Shown here: positions 44,274-54,760 of the stretch, piece by piece
Numbering within the stretch: the first letter of the stretch is position 1
Layout: every line of letters starts with the position of its first letter
Source: Symsagittifera roscoffensis
Lineage: Eukaryota > Xenacoelomorpha > Acoela > Convolutidae
Assembly (NCBI RefSeq): GCF_963678635.1
Contig: NC_087064.1
Coordinates: 9,151,671-9,215,670, forward strand
Length of the DNA stretch: 64,000 nucleotides
Direction: 5' to 3'
Position numbers and translations under genes: made by a program
The notes under the pieces: generated by a model
What the model was told of the DNA's origin: nothing
Database searches by the model: none
What the model saw: the letters and a program-made list of their open reading frames with translations, nothing else

Positions 44274-46775
44274 GCACATCATGACTTCTATATCATTCCG
44301 AGAATTGGCACATCACTTGGTAAAGTTTCAGGGTCGCTTTCATCGTTCGTAAAGGTCATCTTTTGGCTCTGAACTTATTCACTAAATTTATCACAGCAAT
44401 AAAAGTTTTTGAAAAAAAAACACGTTGAAACCAAACAACCACAAAATCGCAAGTTTTTTCTAAAAGGGAACGAAATTTGCAACTACTCTTTGTTTGACGG
44501 CAAACTTCACGCAAAAGAAGGCCAATTGAATATAACCAATCAGGTGCGTGAATTGTTATCAAAATTTATTTTCTAAAAAAAGTTTAAATTATGATTTGTT
44601 TTTTTTTGAGGTAGCAAAAATTAGTTTCAACTAGATATCGGCCTTTTGTGTTTTTATCGGGCAGTAGAGTAAATTCAGATTGAGTACACTGTCGGTCCGT
44701 CTCGCTATCTAATTTTTTGGCTAAATGGTTTCGTGCAACCTCTTAATCCAATACTAATGTTAGTTTTACTTTTATTTCCTAGGCCTCAAAAGATCCTAAC
44801 AAATAGATCAACCCTGTGCAGATCAACTCTATTCGGTATTTTCTAAAAGTTGTCTGATTGTAAACAGCCCATACAGCGTTTACAATGATTAAGAAGTTAG
44901 TGGAAAATCATTGGTCAGTAACAGAAACTTTACAATCAAACTCAATACAAAAAATCATTCGAATCATAATAAAATTGTCTCCAAGTATGATCATGAAAGC
45001 AACAAAAAATTTCGTATATAGCAGTTTTAAGTTGACCAAAAAGCAATTTAATTTGCAACTATTTCTAAGTCGGACTAAACCTCCGCTTAATTGTGCACAT
45101 CATGACTTCTATATCATTCCGAGAATTGGCACATCACTTGGTAAAGTTTCAGGGTCGCTTTCATCGTTCGTAAAGGTCATCTTTTGGCTCTGAACTTATT
45201 TACTAAATTTATCACAGCAATAAAAAATTTTGAAAAAAAAAAACACGTTGAAACCAAACAACCACCAAGTCGTAAGTTTTTTCTAAAAGGGAACAAAATT
45301 TGCAACTACTCTTTGTTTGACGGCAAACTTCACGCAAAAGAAGGCCAATTGAATATAACCAATCAGGTGCGTGAATTGTTATCAAAATTTTCGTGTTTTT
45401 TTAAATTTATTTTCTAAAAAAAGTTTAAATTATGATTTGTTTTTTTTTGAGGTAGCAAAAATTAGTTTCAACTAGATATCGGCCTTTTGTGTTTTTATCG
45501 GGCAGTAGAGTAAATTCAGATTGAGTACACTGTCGGTCCGTCTCGCTATCTAATTTTTTGGCTAAATGGTTTCGTGCAACCTCTTAATCCAATACTAATG
45601 TTAGTTTTACTTTTATTTCCTAGGCCTCAAAAGATCCTAACAAATAGATCAACCCTGTGCAGATCAACTCTATTCGGTATTTTCTAAAAGTTGTCTGATT
45701 GTAAACAGCCCATACAGCGTTTACAATGATTAAGAAGTTAGTGGAAAATCATTGGTCAGTAACAGAAACTTTACAATCAAACTCAATACAAAAAATCATT
45801 CGAATCATAATAAAATTGTCTCCAAGTATGATCATGAAAGCAACAAAAAATTTCGTATATAGCAGTTTTAAGTTGACCAAAAAGCAATTTAATTTGCAAC
45901 TATTTCTAAGTCGGACTAAACCTCCGCTTAATTGTGCACATCATGACTTCTATATCATTCCGAGAATTGGCACATCACTTGGTAAAGTTTCAGGGTCGCT
46001 TTCATCGTTCGTAAAGGTCATCTTTTGGCTCTGAACTTATTTACTAAATTTATCACAGCAATAAAAATTTTTGAAAAAAAAAACACTTTGAAGCCAAACA
46101 ACCACCAAGTCGTAAGTTTTTTCTAAAAGGGAACAAAATTTGCAACTACTCTTTGTTTGACGGCAAACTTCACACAAAAGAAGGCCAATTGAATATAATC
46201 AATCAGGTGCGTGAATTGTTATCAAAATTTTCGTGTTCTTTTAAATTTATTTTCTAAAAAAGTTTAAATTATGATTTGTTTTTTTTTTGAGGTAGCAAAA
46301 ATTAGTTTCAACTAGATATCGGCATTTTGTGTTTTTATCTGGCAGTATAGTAATTTCAGATTGAGTACACTGTCGGTCCGTCTTGCTTTCTAATTTTTTG
46401 GCTAAACGGTTTTGTGCAACCGCTTAATCCAATACTAATCTTAGTCCTACCTTTGTTTCCCAAGCATCAAAAGATCCCAATAAATAGATCAACCTTATGG
46501 AGATTAACGCTATTCGGTATTTTCTAAAAGTTTTCTGATTGTAAACAGCCCATACAGCGTTTGCAATGATTAAGAAGTTAGTGGAAAATCATTGGTCAGT
46601 AACAGATACTTTACAATCATACTCAATACAAAAAATCACTCGAATCATAATAAAATTGTCTCCAAGTATGATCATGAAAGCAACAAAATATTTCGTATAT
46701 AGCAGTTTTAAGTTGACCAAAAAGCAATTTAATTTGCAACTATTTCTAAGTCGGATTAAACCTCCGCTTAATTGT
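44274..46775 (+). repeat. Three tandem copies of an 0.84-kb unit
   Basis: Units start with GCACATCATGACTTCTATAT at 44274, 45095 and 45936, so their lengths are 821, 841 and about 838 bp. The first lacks about 20 bp near 44560. Copies one and two are nearly identical over most of their length, and the third differs by several percent. Each holds an apparent splice acceptor (ACTAAATTTATCACAG), an open stretch that reads ICNYSLFDGKLHAKEGQL, a donor-like CAG/GTGCGTG, and then TTTATTTCCTAG followed by ASKDPNK and a stop. The run of A residues inside this open stretch has 9, 11 and 10 bases, so only the middle copy keeps the frame. Open frames starting MIKKLVENHW merely span the unit junctions. Confidence 0.8.
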
Positions 46776-47651
46776 ATTGTGCGTTAATTGTCCCAATTTG
46801 GCCAAATTAGCAGTATTTTATCCCCCAAATTTTAACGAAAAATGTTTTGAGATAAGGACAGTATTAATTTTCAGAGATGAAAAAAGCCGATCAAAAGTTA
46901 CTATTTAAAAAGTCTGTTTGTCTGAACCAAAAAAAAACCCGAGCACACATATTTGGTCAATCTTGCTTTGAAAGTCAGATTATTGTTCCCGCTGTCGAAG
47001 AAAACGGCTTGTTTATGCTCGGTGTGATTTTTTTATTCAGGCATTTTTCGCCAATTGAAAATATAGTTTTCAACAAAAATGTTTTGTAACCTATTGAAGC
47101 TATTGACTTCTTGAGTTCAAACTAAAAAAAAACATTTTACATCCGACTTTTTTTTGTAAAGTTTTTGGGGTTTGAAAATTATAAAATTGGCCATGTTCTG
47201 GACTAAATTATGCGCGCTTTTAAGAATTTATTCATATTGCTGAGAGCGTAACGCGAATTTTTGTATGCGTGGCAACTTATTCCCTACATCAAAATCGTTC
47301 CAAATTGAATTGAAGTTAGCTAATCGGATCGGTCGTATAAATTTCATTTCTCAAAAACTATTCGATATAAATTAAGGGACAGTGGGAATGGAACATTCAG
47401 GGTTTTGCCCTGATAAACGAGCAATCTTCTTGTTCCGCTTTCGATATGTATTTGTGCTCGGGGTGAGTTTTTTTTTCAGCAAATTTCGACTTTTTAACTA
47501 GCCATTTTTGACCATTTTTTATATCATTTGAAAGGTATTGTTGTACTGAGATCAAATTTGAAAAATTGTTTCACCTATGATCATTTTTTGTAGAGTTACG
47601 GGGGTTTAAAGATTGCCATTTGGGCCAATTTGGGACAATTAACGCGCGATA
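46776..47651. mobile_element. Segment bounded by about 30-bp imperfect inverted repeats
   Basis: The left end GCGTTAATTGTCCCAATTTG (46781-46800) is matched in reverse complement by TGGGACAATTAACGCGCG at 47631-47648, with flanking bases also pairing (46776-46806 versus 47619-47651). The 0.88 kb between them has no transposase and only short frames. It abuts the tandem array at its left end. It is probably a non-autonomous DNA transposon. Confidence 0.45.
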
Positions 47652-50084
47652 TATTTCGCGCTATTAACGCGTAAGCGGAGAGTTAATCCGTCTTAGAAAT
47701 TGTTCCAAATTGGTTGAAAGAAGCTTATTTGCCATAATTGATTTGTTACAAGGAGCGAAATTTATCCTTTTGTATTTTATATGGCGTGTGGGGAGACTTC
47801 CATAAAAAAAATCAAATTTTGTTCTATTTCATTTAATTGTTTTGTTATTACTGCTCCATAAACCTCAAAAGCAGTCGGAACATTCAGAGCTTCGCCCTGA
47901 TACGAGCAGTCTTGTTCATATATGATTTTCATTCCATTTGGTGATAATATTTTTCACGCTTTGTTTCAGACACATCATGATAAGCACAAGGTTAAAGTTA
48001 TAATCATAAGGCGTCACTTTTATTTTGGCATGGGGGCGTGTAATCAAACTGACGCTTTTGTGGGCCTAGGACAACAAGCCGACAATAATTCAACTCGAAT
48101 GGATCTTCACGCCGAAGTTCACACTCTACAAGAACCTCAGAACGCTAATTTTTCAATTGTCAATCATAATTTTTCAAAACTAGGGCGTTTTTTAAGCAGC
48201 ACTTCGGAATAGCATCCGTTTGCTACACCAACAGGTTTTCGAGCTTACAGCAAAATGCTAGACTTTATTAATTACAATGCGCCAATTCGGAATAGCATCC
48301 GTATGTTACATCAGATGGATTTTGAATTACTTGAACGGTTGAGTTGCCATTGAAAACTAGCGATGGAAAATAGAAAAAACAGCTATCTCTATTAATGGAC
48401 TAATGCTAAATTTTTTCCCAAATAGCAAGTTTCAGTGCTGATTTAGCACTGATTCAGAATTGTTCAGAACTGGAAAATCTGAAATTTAACAATGGAATAG
48501 CGATAATTTAGCAAGGAAGTAGAGATGAATTATCGATGAATCAGCGATAGTGTAGCGATGAGTTTTCAATTACTGTGATCCTCCCATTTTAACCCCAGGT
48601 GGAATGTGTGTGGGGGGAGGATGAGAGTGCAGGAGATATCCCGCACGTTAATCCCCCTTCCTACCGCTCACTTCTACTGAACCTCCCTCCCCCCACCTAA
48701 CTGGTAAAAACGTGTGATTGGGGGTGACTAAAAATTACCCCGGGGGTGTAGATTGTTTATTATGGGAATATGTACTCTCCCTTCCACGCAGGCAGGGGCG
48801 GATCTAGGTTTTTCTCGAGGGGCGGATTTTCAAAAAATTTTAGAAAATTTTGTCGACCTTTTTTTAGGTCGACTAAATTGATTTTCCAAGCTCTTCGAAA
48901 CTACTAAAAAGACCTTGTTTTGGTCAAATTTTGAAAAAACAGGCCGAAAAAGCGCTTTTAGGCACTTTTTGAAAATTTTTGACTAAAAATCACGTTTTTT
49001 CGGCACTCCGAAAAAATTAGTATAGTCGCTTTTAGAAAAATTTAGGAGTCTGACAGCCAAAAATGGATATTTCAAAATAGTTCCAAATGGGAACCCTTTG
49101 GATGGGCAGGGTGTCGAATCCCTGAGCAAGCAGTTTTCAAACAAATCATTTTTCACGACTGTTTTTGAAAGTATTCGGGTTGAAGTCCCCAAACTTACAA
49201 ATCGGCTGCAAAGTCCCGTCGGCCTGATGTCTGGTACCCTGCTTATGTAATAACGCAATCTGGCAATCCTATATTTTGAATGAAATGAGCCTTAATTTGC
49301 GCTTCAAATTAACAAATAAAGCGTTATCTGGTCAAATTTTGCACAAAAATGGGATATTTCCAGGCTTTGTCCGCGACTATAAAGCCCTGCCCAGTGATAA
49401 TGGTTATCGCCGTAACTGTACTCCATAACATACCAAGCGTGTTCAGTTTCCGATAGATTTGGTAGTTTTGGGCTGTTTTCAGATCATATGAAATCTTGTT
49501 CGTTTAAGGTTCCGGCATTTTTCTTTTTTTTAAGGAATCATAGAGAATTGCAATAACTCGTCTCAAATTACTTTTAAAAAACCGCTGCTGAAAACTTCCC
49601 AACTTATGTTCAAAATGAACTCGTCTTGCATGCACATGGTTTTAGTATTGGAATGGTCCTCGTATAGAACATGGTCCTCATGTAGCTCTCGTTATCTGTG
49701 CTTATCGTTCTGGTATTGTCAATGGCTTCGACCCAGCATACCATTGCTCGTTATTTGATATTCTCGAATCTGATTGGCTCTCAGTCTCATGCAACCATTG
49801 AGAGTTCTAAACATGACCACATTTGGTAATATGTCCAAATATGGTATTAATATAGTTTCTCGGTTGATTTTTGACTTGCACTAAATCTGAAGCTCAACAA
49901 ACATAGTTGCTAGTCAAGTATTTTGTAGGGGATGTTACGATATGTTCATTTTTTCTCAAACGCAGTTCGGGCGAAGTAATTGGAGCTTTTACGATTCGTC
50001 TGATTAAGGGATCGAAAAGCTATCTTACCTTCTCTAAGAAGTTGTGCAATTTACTATGGTAGTAGCTTTCATCGACGTTTAGTC
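47652..50084. other. Intergenic DNA before the U1 gene
   Basis: No gene is supported. Contents: CGCGTAAGCGGAGAGTTAAT at about 47668, a reverse-complement match to 57505-57560; a GGAACATTCAGAGCTTCGCC repeat near 47878 with a sister at 47391; a G-run/C-run pair (about 48600-48690) that could fold; and a hAT-like repeat at 48793, listed separately. Short frames look random. Confidence 0.4.
48793..49135 (+). repeat. hAT-like non-autonomous element, proximal end
   Basis: Starts with CAGGGGCGGATCTAGG. The next 340 bases are the reverse complement, with changes, of 23230-23573: CTCGAGGGGCGG, TTTTGTCGACC then an AGGTCGAC, GGCACTTTTTG, and TCGAATCCCTGAGC. The far end is not recognisable. Confidence 0.55.
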
Positions 50085-50248
50085 ATACTTACCTGGCGCC
50101 GACCGTCCTCTGATCAAGCAGAGAGGTGGTGGTCCAGGGCGAGGCCTCTGCATTGCACTGCGCGGAGGTTGACCCCTGCGATTTCTCCAAGTGAGAAACT
50201 CGGACGCACAATTTATTAGTGTGGGGACTGCGTTCGCGCTCTCCCTGA
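50085..50248 (+). ncRNA. U1: U1 spliceosomal snRNA
   Basis: The 164-nt gene starts with ATACTTACCTG, the segment that pairs with 5' splice sites. It then has stem-loop I with GATCA in the loop (U1-70K site), CCAGGGCGAGGC, stem-loop II with ATTGCAC in the loop (U1A site), CCCCTGCGATTTCTCC and GAGAAACTCG of stem-loop III, an Sm-site region AATTTATTAG, and the final GACTGCGTTCGCGCT hairpin. The length equals that of vertebrate U1. The Sm site carries an A where relatives have G or U, and the loop I sequence differs after GATCA, so it may be a variant copy. No promoter elements were identified. It is not an mRNA gene and has no frame of note. Confidence 0.93.
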
Positions 50249-51178
50249 GAATGCTGAACCTTTTTGATGAACCTTTCCGGTTGTTAATTGGAAATCTGTG
50301 GAAATTGCAGCCTAAGACTTTCTAGGTATATGTAAGGTTGCAATGTTTGAATATTTAATGGTTAAGACACTATGACTCTATTCTCTATTGACATACTCCC
50401 AATTTCAATCGAACCAGCCAAGATTTCAGTTCGGTAATTTTGCTGAAATGGGAAAAAAATGGGTTATTGAGTTTTTCGAGGGATTTTGTGCGAAAAGGGG
50501 TGAATTTTAAAATCTTTGTCTGTTTTACTGCTTGTTTCTTTTATTCTTTTAGGCAGAATAGATTACAAATAAGTGCAGAGAAAAAAATTTATGGCGGGTT
50601 TCTTAGCAAAATTTTCTTGAAAAAAATACTTTGAAATGAACTTTCTGTGCTGCGAGTACATCAACATGCGGATCTTGTCAACTAGTCCCCCCTCTTTTAA
50701 CGGATTTTTCTCCTTTTTAACCCTTTTTGTACCTTGTAACGAAAAAGCCCTTTTTTGCAAAAGGGGTCAAATAACAAAGATCCTCATGTGCTCCTATTGT
50801 TGTATGTACAACCTTTTAAAACTGTTTTTAGACCTTTTCAAAATGGTGTTCTAAATTTTTCTTTTCATATAATCTTCTGCTATTTATTGATTCAAAATTG
50901 CGCAGGCTACGGAAAAGTTCAAATTAAGCCCCGCCCAAAAGAAAGCAGCCTCAATGTGTAAACAAAAGAATGGAACATGAGAACTTTTAATAGATTGTCA
51001 AAGTAAATGTTTGAGAAAGGATGTTTTGATTTTCTTGAGTTCAACTCCCAATTCTATCGAGCTATCAGTATATATCAACATATTCTCGGGGTCATAAGTA
51101 GAACAAACAGCTCTTATGGTCATATAAATCTTTCCATTTTTTAGTTTCCGTATCTATCTCTATTTTTATCATCTGAAA
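50249..51178. other. Spacer between U1 and the glycoamylase-like gene
   Basis: AT-rich, with no supported gene. A TATATA word lies at about 51069, some 110 bases before the next ATG. CCATTTTTTAG at about 51135-51145 looks like a 3' splice acceptor 33 bases before that ATG and could mark a leader intron or a trans-splice site. Confidence 0.35.
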
Positions 51179-52450
51179 ATGAAATCCATAATTCTGCTTG
51201 GGCTCTTTTTTGCGTTAAGTCTCGGACAAAATACACGACAGTCAATTTTTAACGACTCTTTGACTCTCTGGGAAATGTACCGAGATCCTATCACAGGAGT
51301 ATACTGCGACCACGTCCAGTTCCACAGCTCAAAACCTTGCGGTGCCGGAAATAATTTCTACTCCAGTGCTGGTACAGGTATGGGCCTAGTCATTAAGTCC
51401 ATAATGGCTGAGTATGGCTATAATAGTTACTCGCAGGCCGAATCAGAGGCCATACAGACGTTGAAGAATATCACAAACTGCTGGCCAAAAGATTCGCATA
51501 CTGGGTTTTTGGTTCATTTCACCAACCGAAAGTGGCAAGCGACTTCGGAGTTTTCTACTATCGATTCGGCCGAATTGGTTCTCGGGGCTCTTTTTGCCGG
51601 CAACTATTTCGGAGGTGAAGTTTTACAACTTGCAAACAGTCTGAAGAACAGTATCGATTGGTCTGCGGCAATTAAATCTGCCTCAAATCCGACAATTTAT
51701 CCGGTCGTCGATCCGAACACTGGCATGATGTCGGGAGACATTCGACCCTACAACGAGTATTATCTAGTAGCATACTTAGCTTATCTGACATCCGGCAGCG
51801 TAGATTCGAAAGCCGTTCAGTATTTTGAAACTTACATGGAAGCGAACGGGCCTGAACCCATTGGAGATGGACACTATCCGGTGCATAAGTTTTATTATCA
51901 GTACGATCTTCTAACAGACAATCCAAATAAATTCATGTCAAGTTTCATTCCTCAATTTTGCTATTTTTTGTCGAAACATTTCCAGTCAAACTCTTTTTAC
52001 TCAACTCAAATGCTTCCAGCTTGGTTCCAGTCTGACAAACTATTTTGGTCATTTGCAATTCCTCATGATGGAACTGTTTGGGGAGTTCCAGTTGCAGGAA
52101 GAGTATTTGGAGCAGGGGCGGGTCCAGGAGTCTCTGGTTACTCTGTTGAACGGATTGACGGAAGTCCGGATCTTATAGTTTCAGCCGCAATCATGGCCGG
52201 GTTTCTACCCGCAGCTAATCAGACCGAAAAAGCGCTCATAAATGAGCAATTAGATTGGTTGTACGAAAACACTATTTGTGCTTATCCGCTTAACTTTGAG
52301 GGCAGAAATGTGAAAGTGTTGTGGCGATGTTCGGTAGCTGAGAGCGAATGGCGTTGTCCTTCCGTAGATAGTATCGACTATTCTACTTTTACATTGGGTT
52401 ATGCCACCAATTTTCTGCCCTCAAACTTTTTCAGCAAGTATGCTGTATAA
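51179..52450 (+). CDS. Secreted glycoamylase-like (GH144-like) glycoside hydrolase, single exon
   Basis: This is a 423-residue single-exon gene. Residues 1-17 are a typical signal peptide (hydrophobic core IILLGLFFALSLG). The mature part follows the glycoamylase-like domain (PF10091, the fold of GH144 and its clan): TGFLVHF (108-114), ATSEFSTIDSAELVLGALFA (121-140) where relatives have the SExSTIDTAL motif, IDW (159-161), a GxxRPYNEYYLVAYL segment (186-200), a tryptophan/tyrosine-rich core (234-300), and DGTVWGVPVAGRVFG (297-311). GH144 enzymes hydrolyse beta-1,2-glucans; the substrate here is not known. Glu124, Asp129 and Glu193 are conserved-looking acidic residues. There are three N-glycosylation sites (N25, N97, N347) and seven cysteines, so secretion is likely. 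A polyadenylation signal, AATAAA, lies at 52478-52483. The domain is best known from bacteria, and with no intron this may be a horizontally acquired gene. Confidence 0.8.
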   Translation: MKSIILLGLFFALSLGQNTRQSIFNDSLTLWEMYRDPITGVYCDHVQFHSSKPCGAGNNFYSSAGTGMGLVIKSIMAEYGYNSYSQAESEAIQTLKNITNCWPKDSHTGFLVHFTNRKWQATSEFSTIDSAELVLGALFAGNYFGGEVLQLANSLKNSIDWSAAIKSASNPTIYPVVDPNTGMMSGDIRPYNEYYLVAYLAYLTSGSVDSKAVQYFETYMEANGPEPIGDGHYPVHKFYYQYDLLTDNPNKFMSSFIPQFCYFLSKHFQSNSFYSTQMLPAWFQSDKLFWSFAIPHDGTVWGVPVAGRVFGAGAGPGVSGYSVERIDGSPDLIVSAAIMAGFLPAANQTEKALINEQLDWLYENTICAYPLNFEGRNVKVLWRCSVAESEWRCPSVDSIDYSTFTLGYATNFLPSNFFSKYAV

Positions 52451-54760
52451 AACACTCAAAAATACTAGAAAACTGTAAATAAAATACTAAAAATGATTCA
52501 ATTATTTAGTCCTGAATGCTAAGTTTTCATTAAAATGATCCAATTTTTCAGGCAAACTCAAAGAGATTTGCAAATGAAAAGGGTTTATGCAGAGCGGCTT
52601 TGGCAAAAATCCACAAAAAAGAGTTCCATACAACAAAAGTTTGTTCAGATTTTGTAACCATGAAGATCTCGATAGCTTGTATTCAAAACTAACTGTATTT
52701 AATTTTCGTTATTCAAGGTTTTTTATTTTTCTATTTTGGACTGAAAATAAAATTGCCATGTTGTCTTTTTTCATGTGCAATTTGCCTCTCCATTTTTCTC
52801 TGCCATAATTCTTCGTCATTTTTTTTCTAATTCCTGTCATTTAACCTAAGACCTCACGTCAAATTTTATTTAAAAACTCAATTTTGTTTGTTTTTTTACA
52901 CTAATTAGTGCATGATTTATTAGACTCTTAAGCACTTCATATCTTGTCCAGTCCTACACCATCAAGACAAATTTCTAGACATTCAGCATAGTGGTAAACC
53001 GTTCACTTCGAGACTGTCAGATCGTGTAATCGATCCCCTGCCATTGCAATGATAGTGTTTCAAGACGAGATCTCACTTCGCTCTAGCTTCAGGTCTACCA
53101 CAGCCCGACCAATTTCGGCTGCAATAGTAGTATCACGTGAAAGTTCAAGAGTTAAAAAAAGAAATGCTCAACAAAACAACTCATTCTGGAATGTCTGGAG
53201 TTAAAAAAAACTGCTTAGATAGATCTTTTCATAGATCCTCTGCAATGAGCAGAAACCGCAATTAATAATTATTATTTGTTTTAGCTAATTCAAAGGTAAC
53301 ATTAATTTGTGAATATAACCAGACCTCTCCTAACACTGCGAGGCTCTGATAATCTGTATGTCCATTTTTGTTCCGAGCATTGTATTCGGTTGCGTTTTAT
53401 TTTTTTTTGTTTTCCACGCAAAGTCAGGTACCACAAACAATCATCAGACTACGTTCAGTGATATATCATTTTAAAGCCCTTTCAATTGCGATTCGAACGA
53501 CATTAAGAATTTTTTTTTTCACAGTGTCAAGAAAAATTGGTTTGGAATTTTTTTTACTTTTTGGTCAAATTTCGTGCTAATGAGGTACCGAATATGCTTA
53601 CAATAGCTTATTTAATCCTAACTTCAGCCGTGAAAAATTTTAAACTCAAATAAAGGTAATTTCTGGAGTTTTTAGTGCAATTTGGGAATCAAAAACTTGA
53701 AAATTAAAAAAAAAATTTGAAAAAAAAATGAAATTTTTTTCTCCAAATTTTTAAATTTTTTTTTTCTACTTAGTGATTCTTCTTCAAAAACTGTTTTCCA
53801 ATTGACTTATTTTACTATGACTCTCAAATATGCCTTGATTCTTTTTTTCGTTCAGATTTTTTTATCACAACATGCAGAAAAAAACGAAACCAATTTTTTT
53901 TAAGACTGTGGTCGGAACATTCTGTGCTACTTGCTCAGTAACCGGCTATCATTGTTTCATGCTGCTCTTGTTTACTTTTATTTTTTCTGCATATGCTAGT
54001 TTGCACATCTTTAGAAATGTGTAACTAGCAAGAACTAGTTGAACAGAACGATTTACATCAACGGCTAAATTTTAAGTCTTAGAAAAAGGGTTAGCGTAAT
54101 TCACTTGCAAGCAAACGGCGATTAAGCATGTCATGACATTAATTTGTAAATATAAAAAAACTTACACATGTCTTAAGTGAATAACTTTAGCCAATGTTTT
54201 TTACAATTTGGTTCGTATGGTTCTTACTAGCTGCAAAGTTTGTGAGGACGACCAACCTCAAATGTGCATGAGTAATACACCAAAAGCTGCATGAAAAAAT
54301 TAGACAGATGGACTATGGGGGCTAAACAGTGCCGGAAGCAGTTTGCTTCTTGCAACAGATCAATAGCGTTGCAAGGAATTAATTAGACGAAAACCAAAAG
54401 CAGGCGACAAATCACACAAGTTTATCAGCGTTTGTGTTTTTAACGTGCTCGCAAAATGTTCGTTTATAAAATGATGAAAAGAGAAAATTATCAATAATTT
54501 AGCGTTGAATTGAACCAAAACTCAGTCACATAATTTTATCAGCTCACGTTATCAGTACTGTAGCATCGGTGATCCTAAAACACTTTCGGCAAAATAAGAA
54601 CCAAACGTAGAATGTATTACCTTGGGACATGCATGCAGCTTGGTAAGGCTAACAGTAACCTGAGCGTAAGATTGACTAGTCATTAATTTAAGCAGTACAG
54701 CGAACAAAGGTTCGAGCTCAAAATAGTTCAAGTTTCCAAAAATTCGTCACTCCTATGCCG
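52451..54760. other. Intergenic DNA with a tRNA-like SINE remnant
   Basis: No protein gene is supported. At 52985-53045 there is a tRNA-like stretch: GCATAGTGGTAAACCG (A box) and GTGTAATCGATCCCC (B box); I read it as a SINE head because a full cloverleaf is not visible. A poly-A/poly-T rich patch spans about 53685-53770. A GGTCGGAACATTCTGTGCTA repeat occurs near 53910. Confidence 0.4.

Noticed and set aside
44885..45193. Protein of 102 residues present twice (MIKKLVENHW...)
   Set aside because: It spans the junction of tandem repeat units, so its duplication follows from the array; no homology and not kept in the third unit.
51672..51926. Minus-strand frame inside the glycoamylase-like gene
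   Set aside because: Shadow of the coding strand with no domain.
52985..53045. tRNA gene
   Set aside because: Box-like words only; no complete cloverleaf. Treated as a SINE head.
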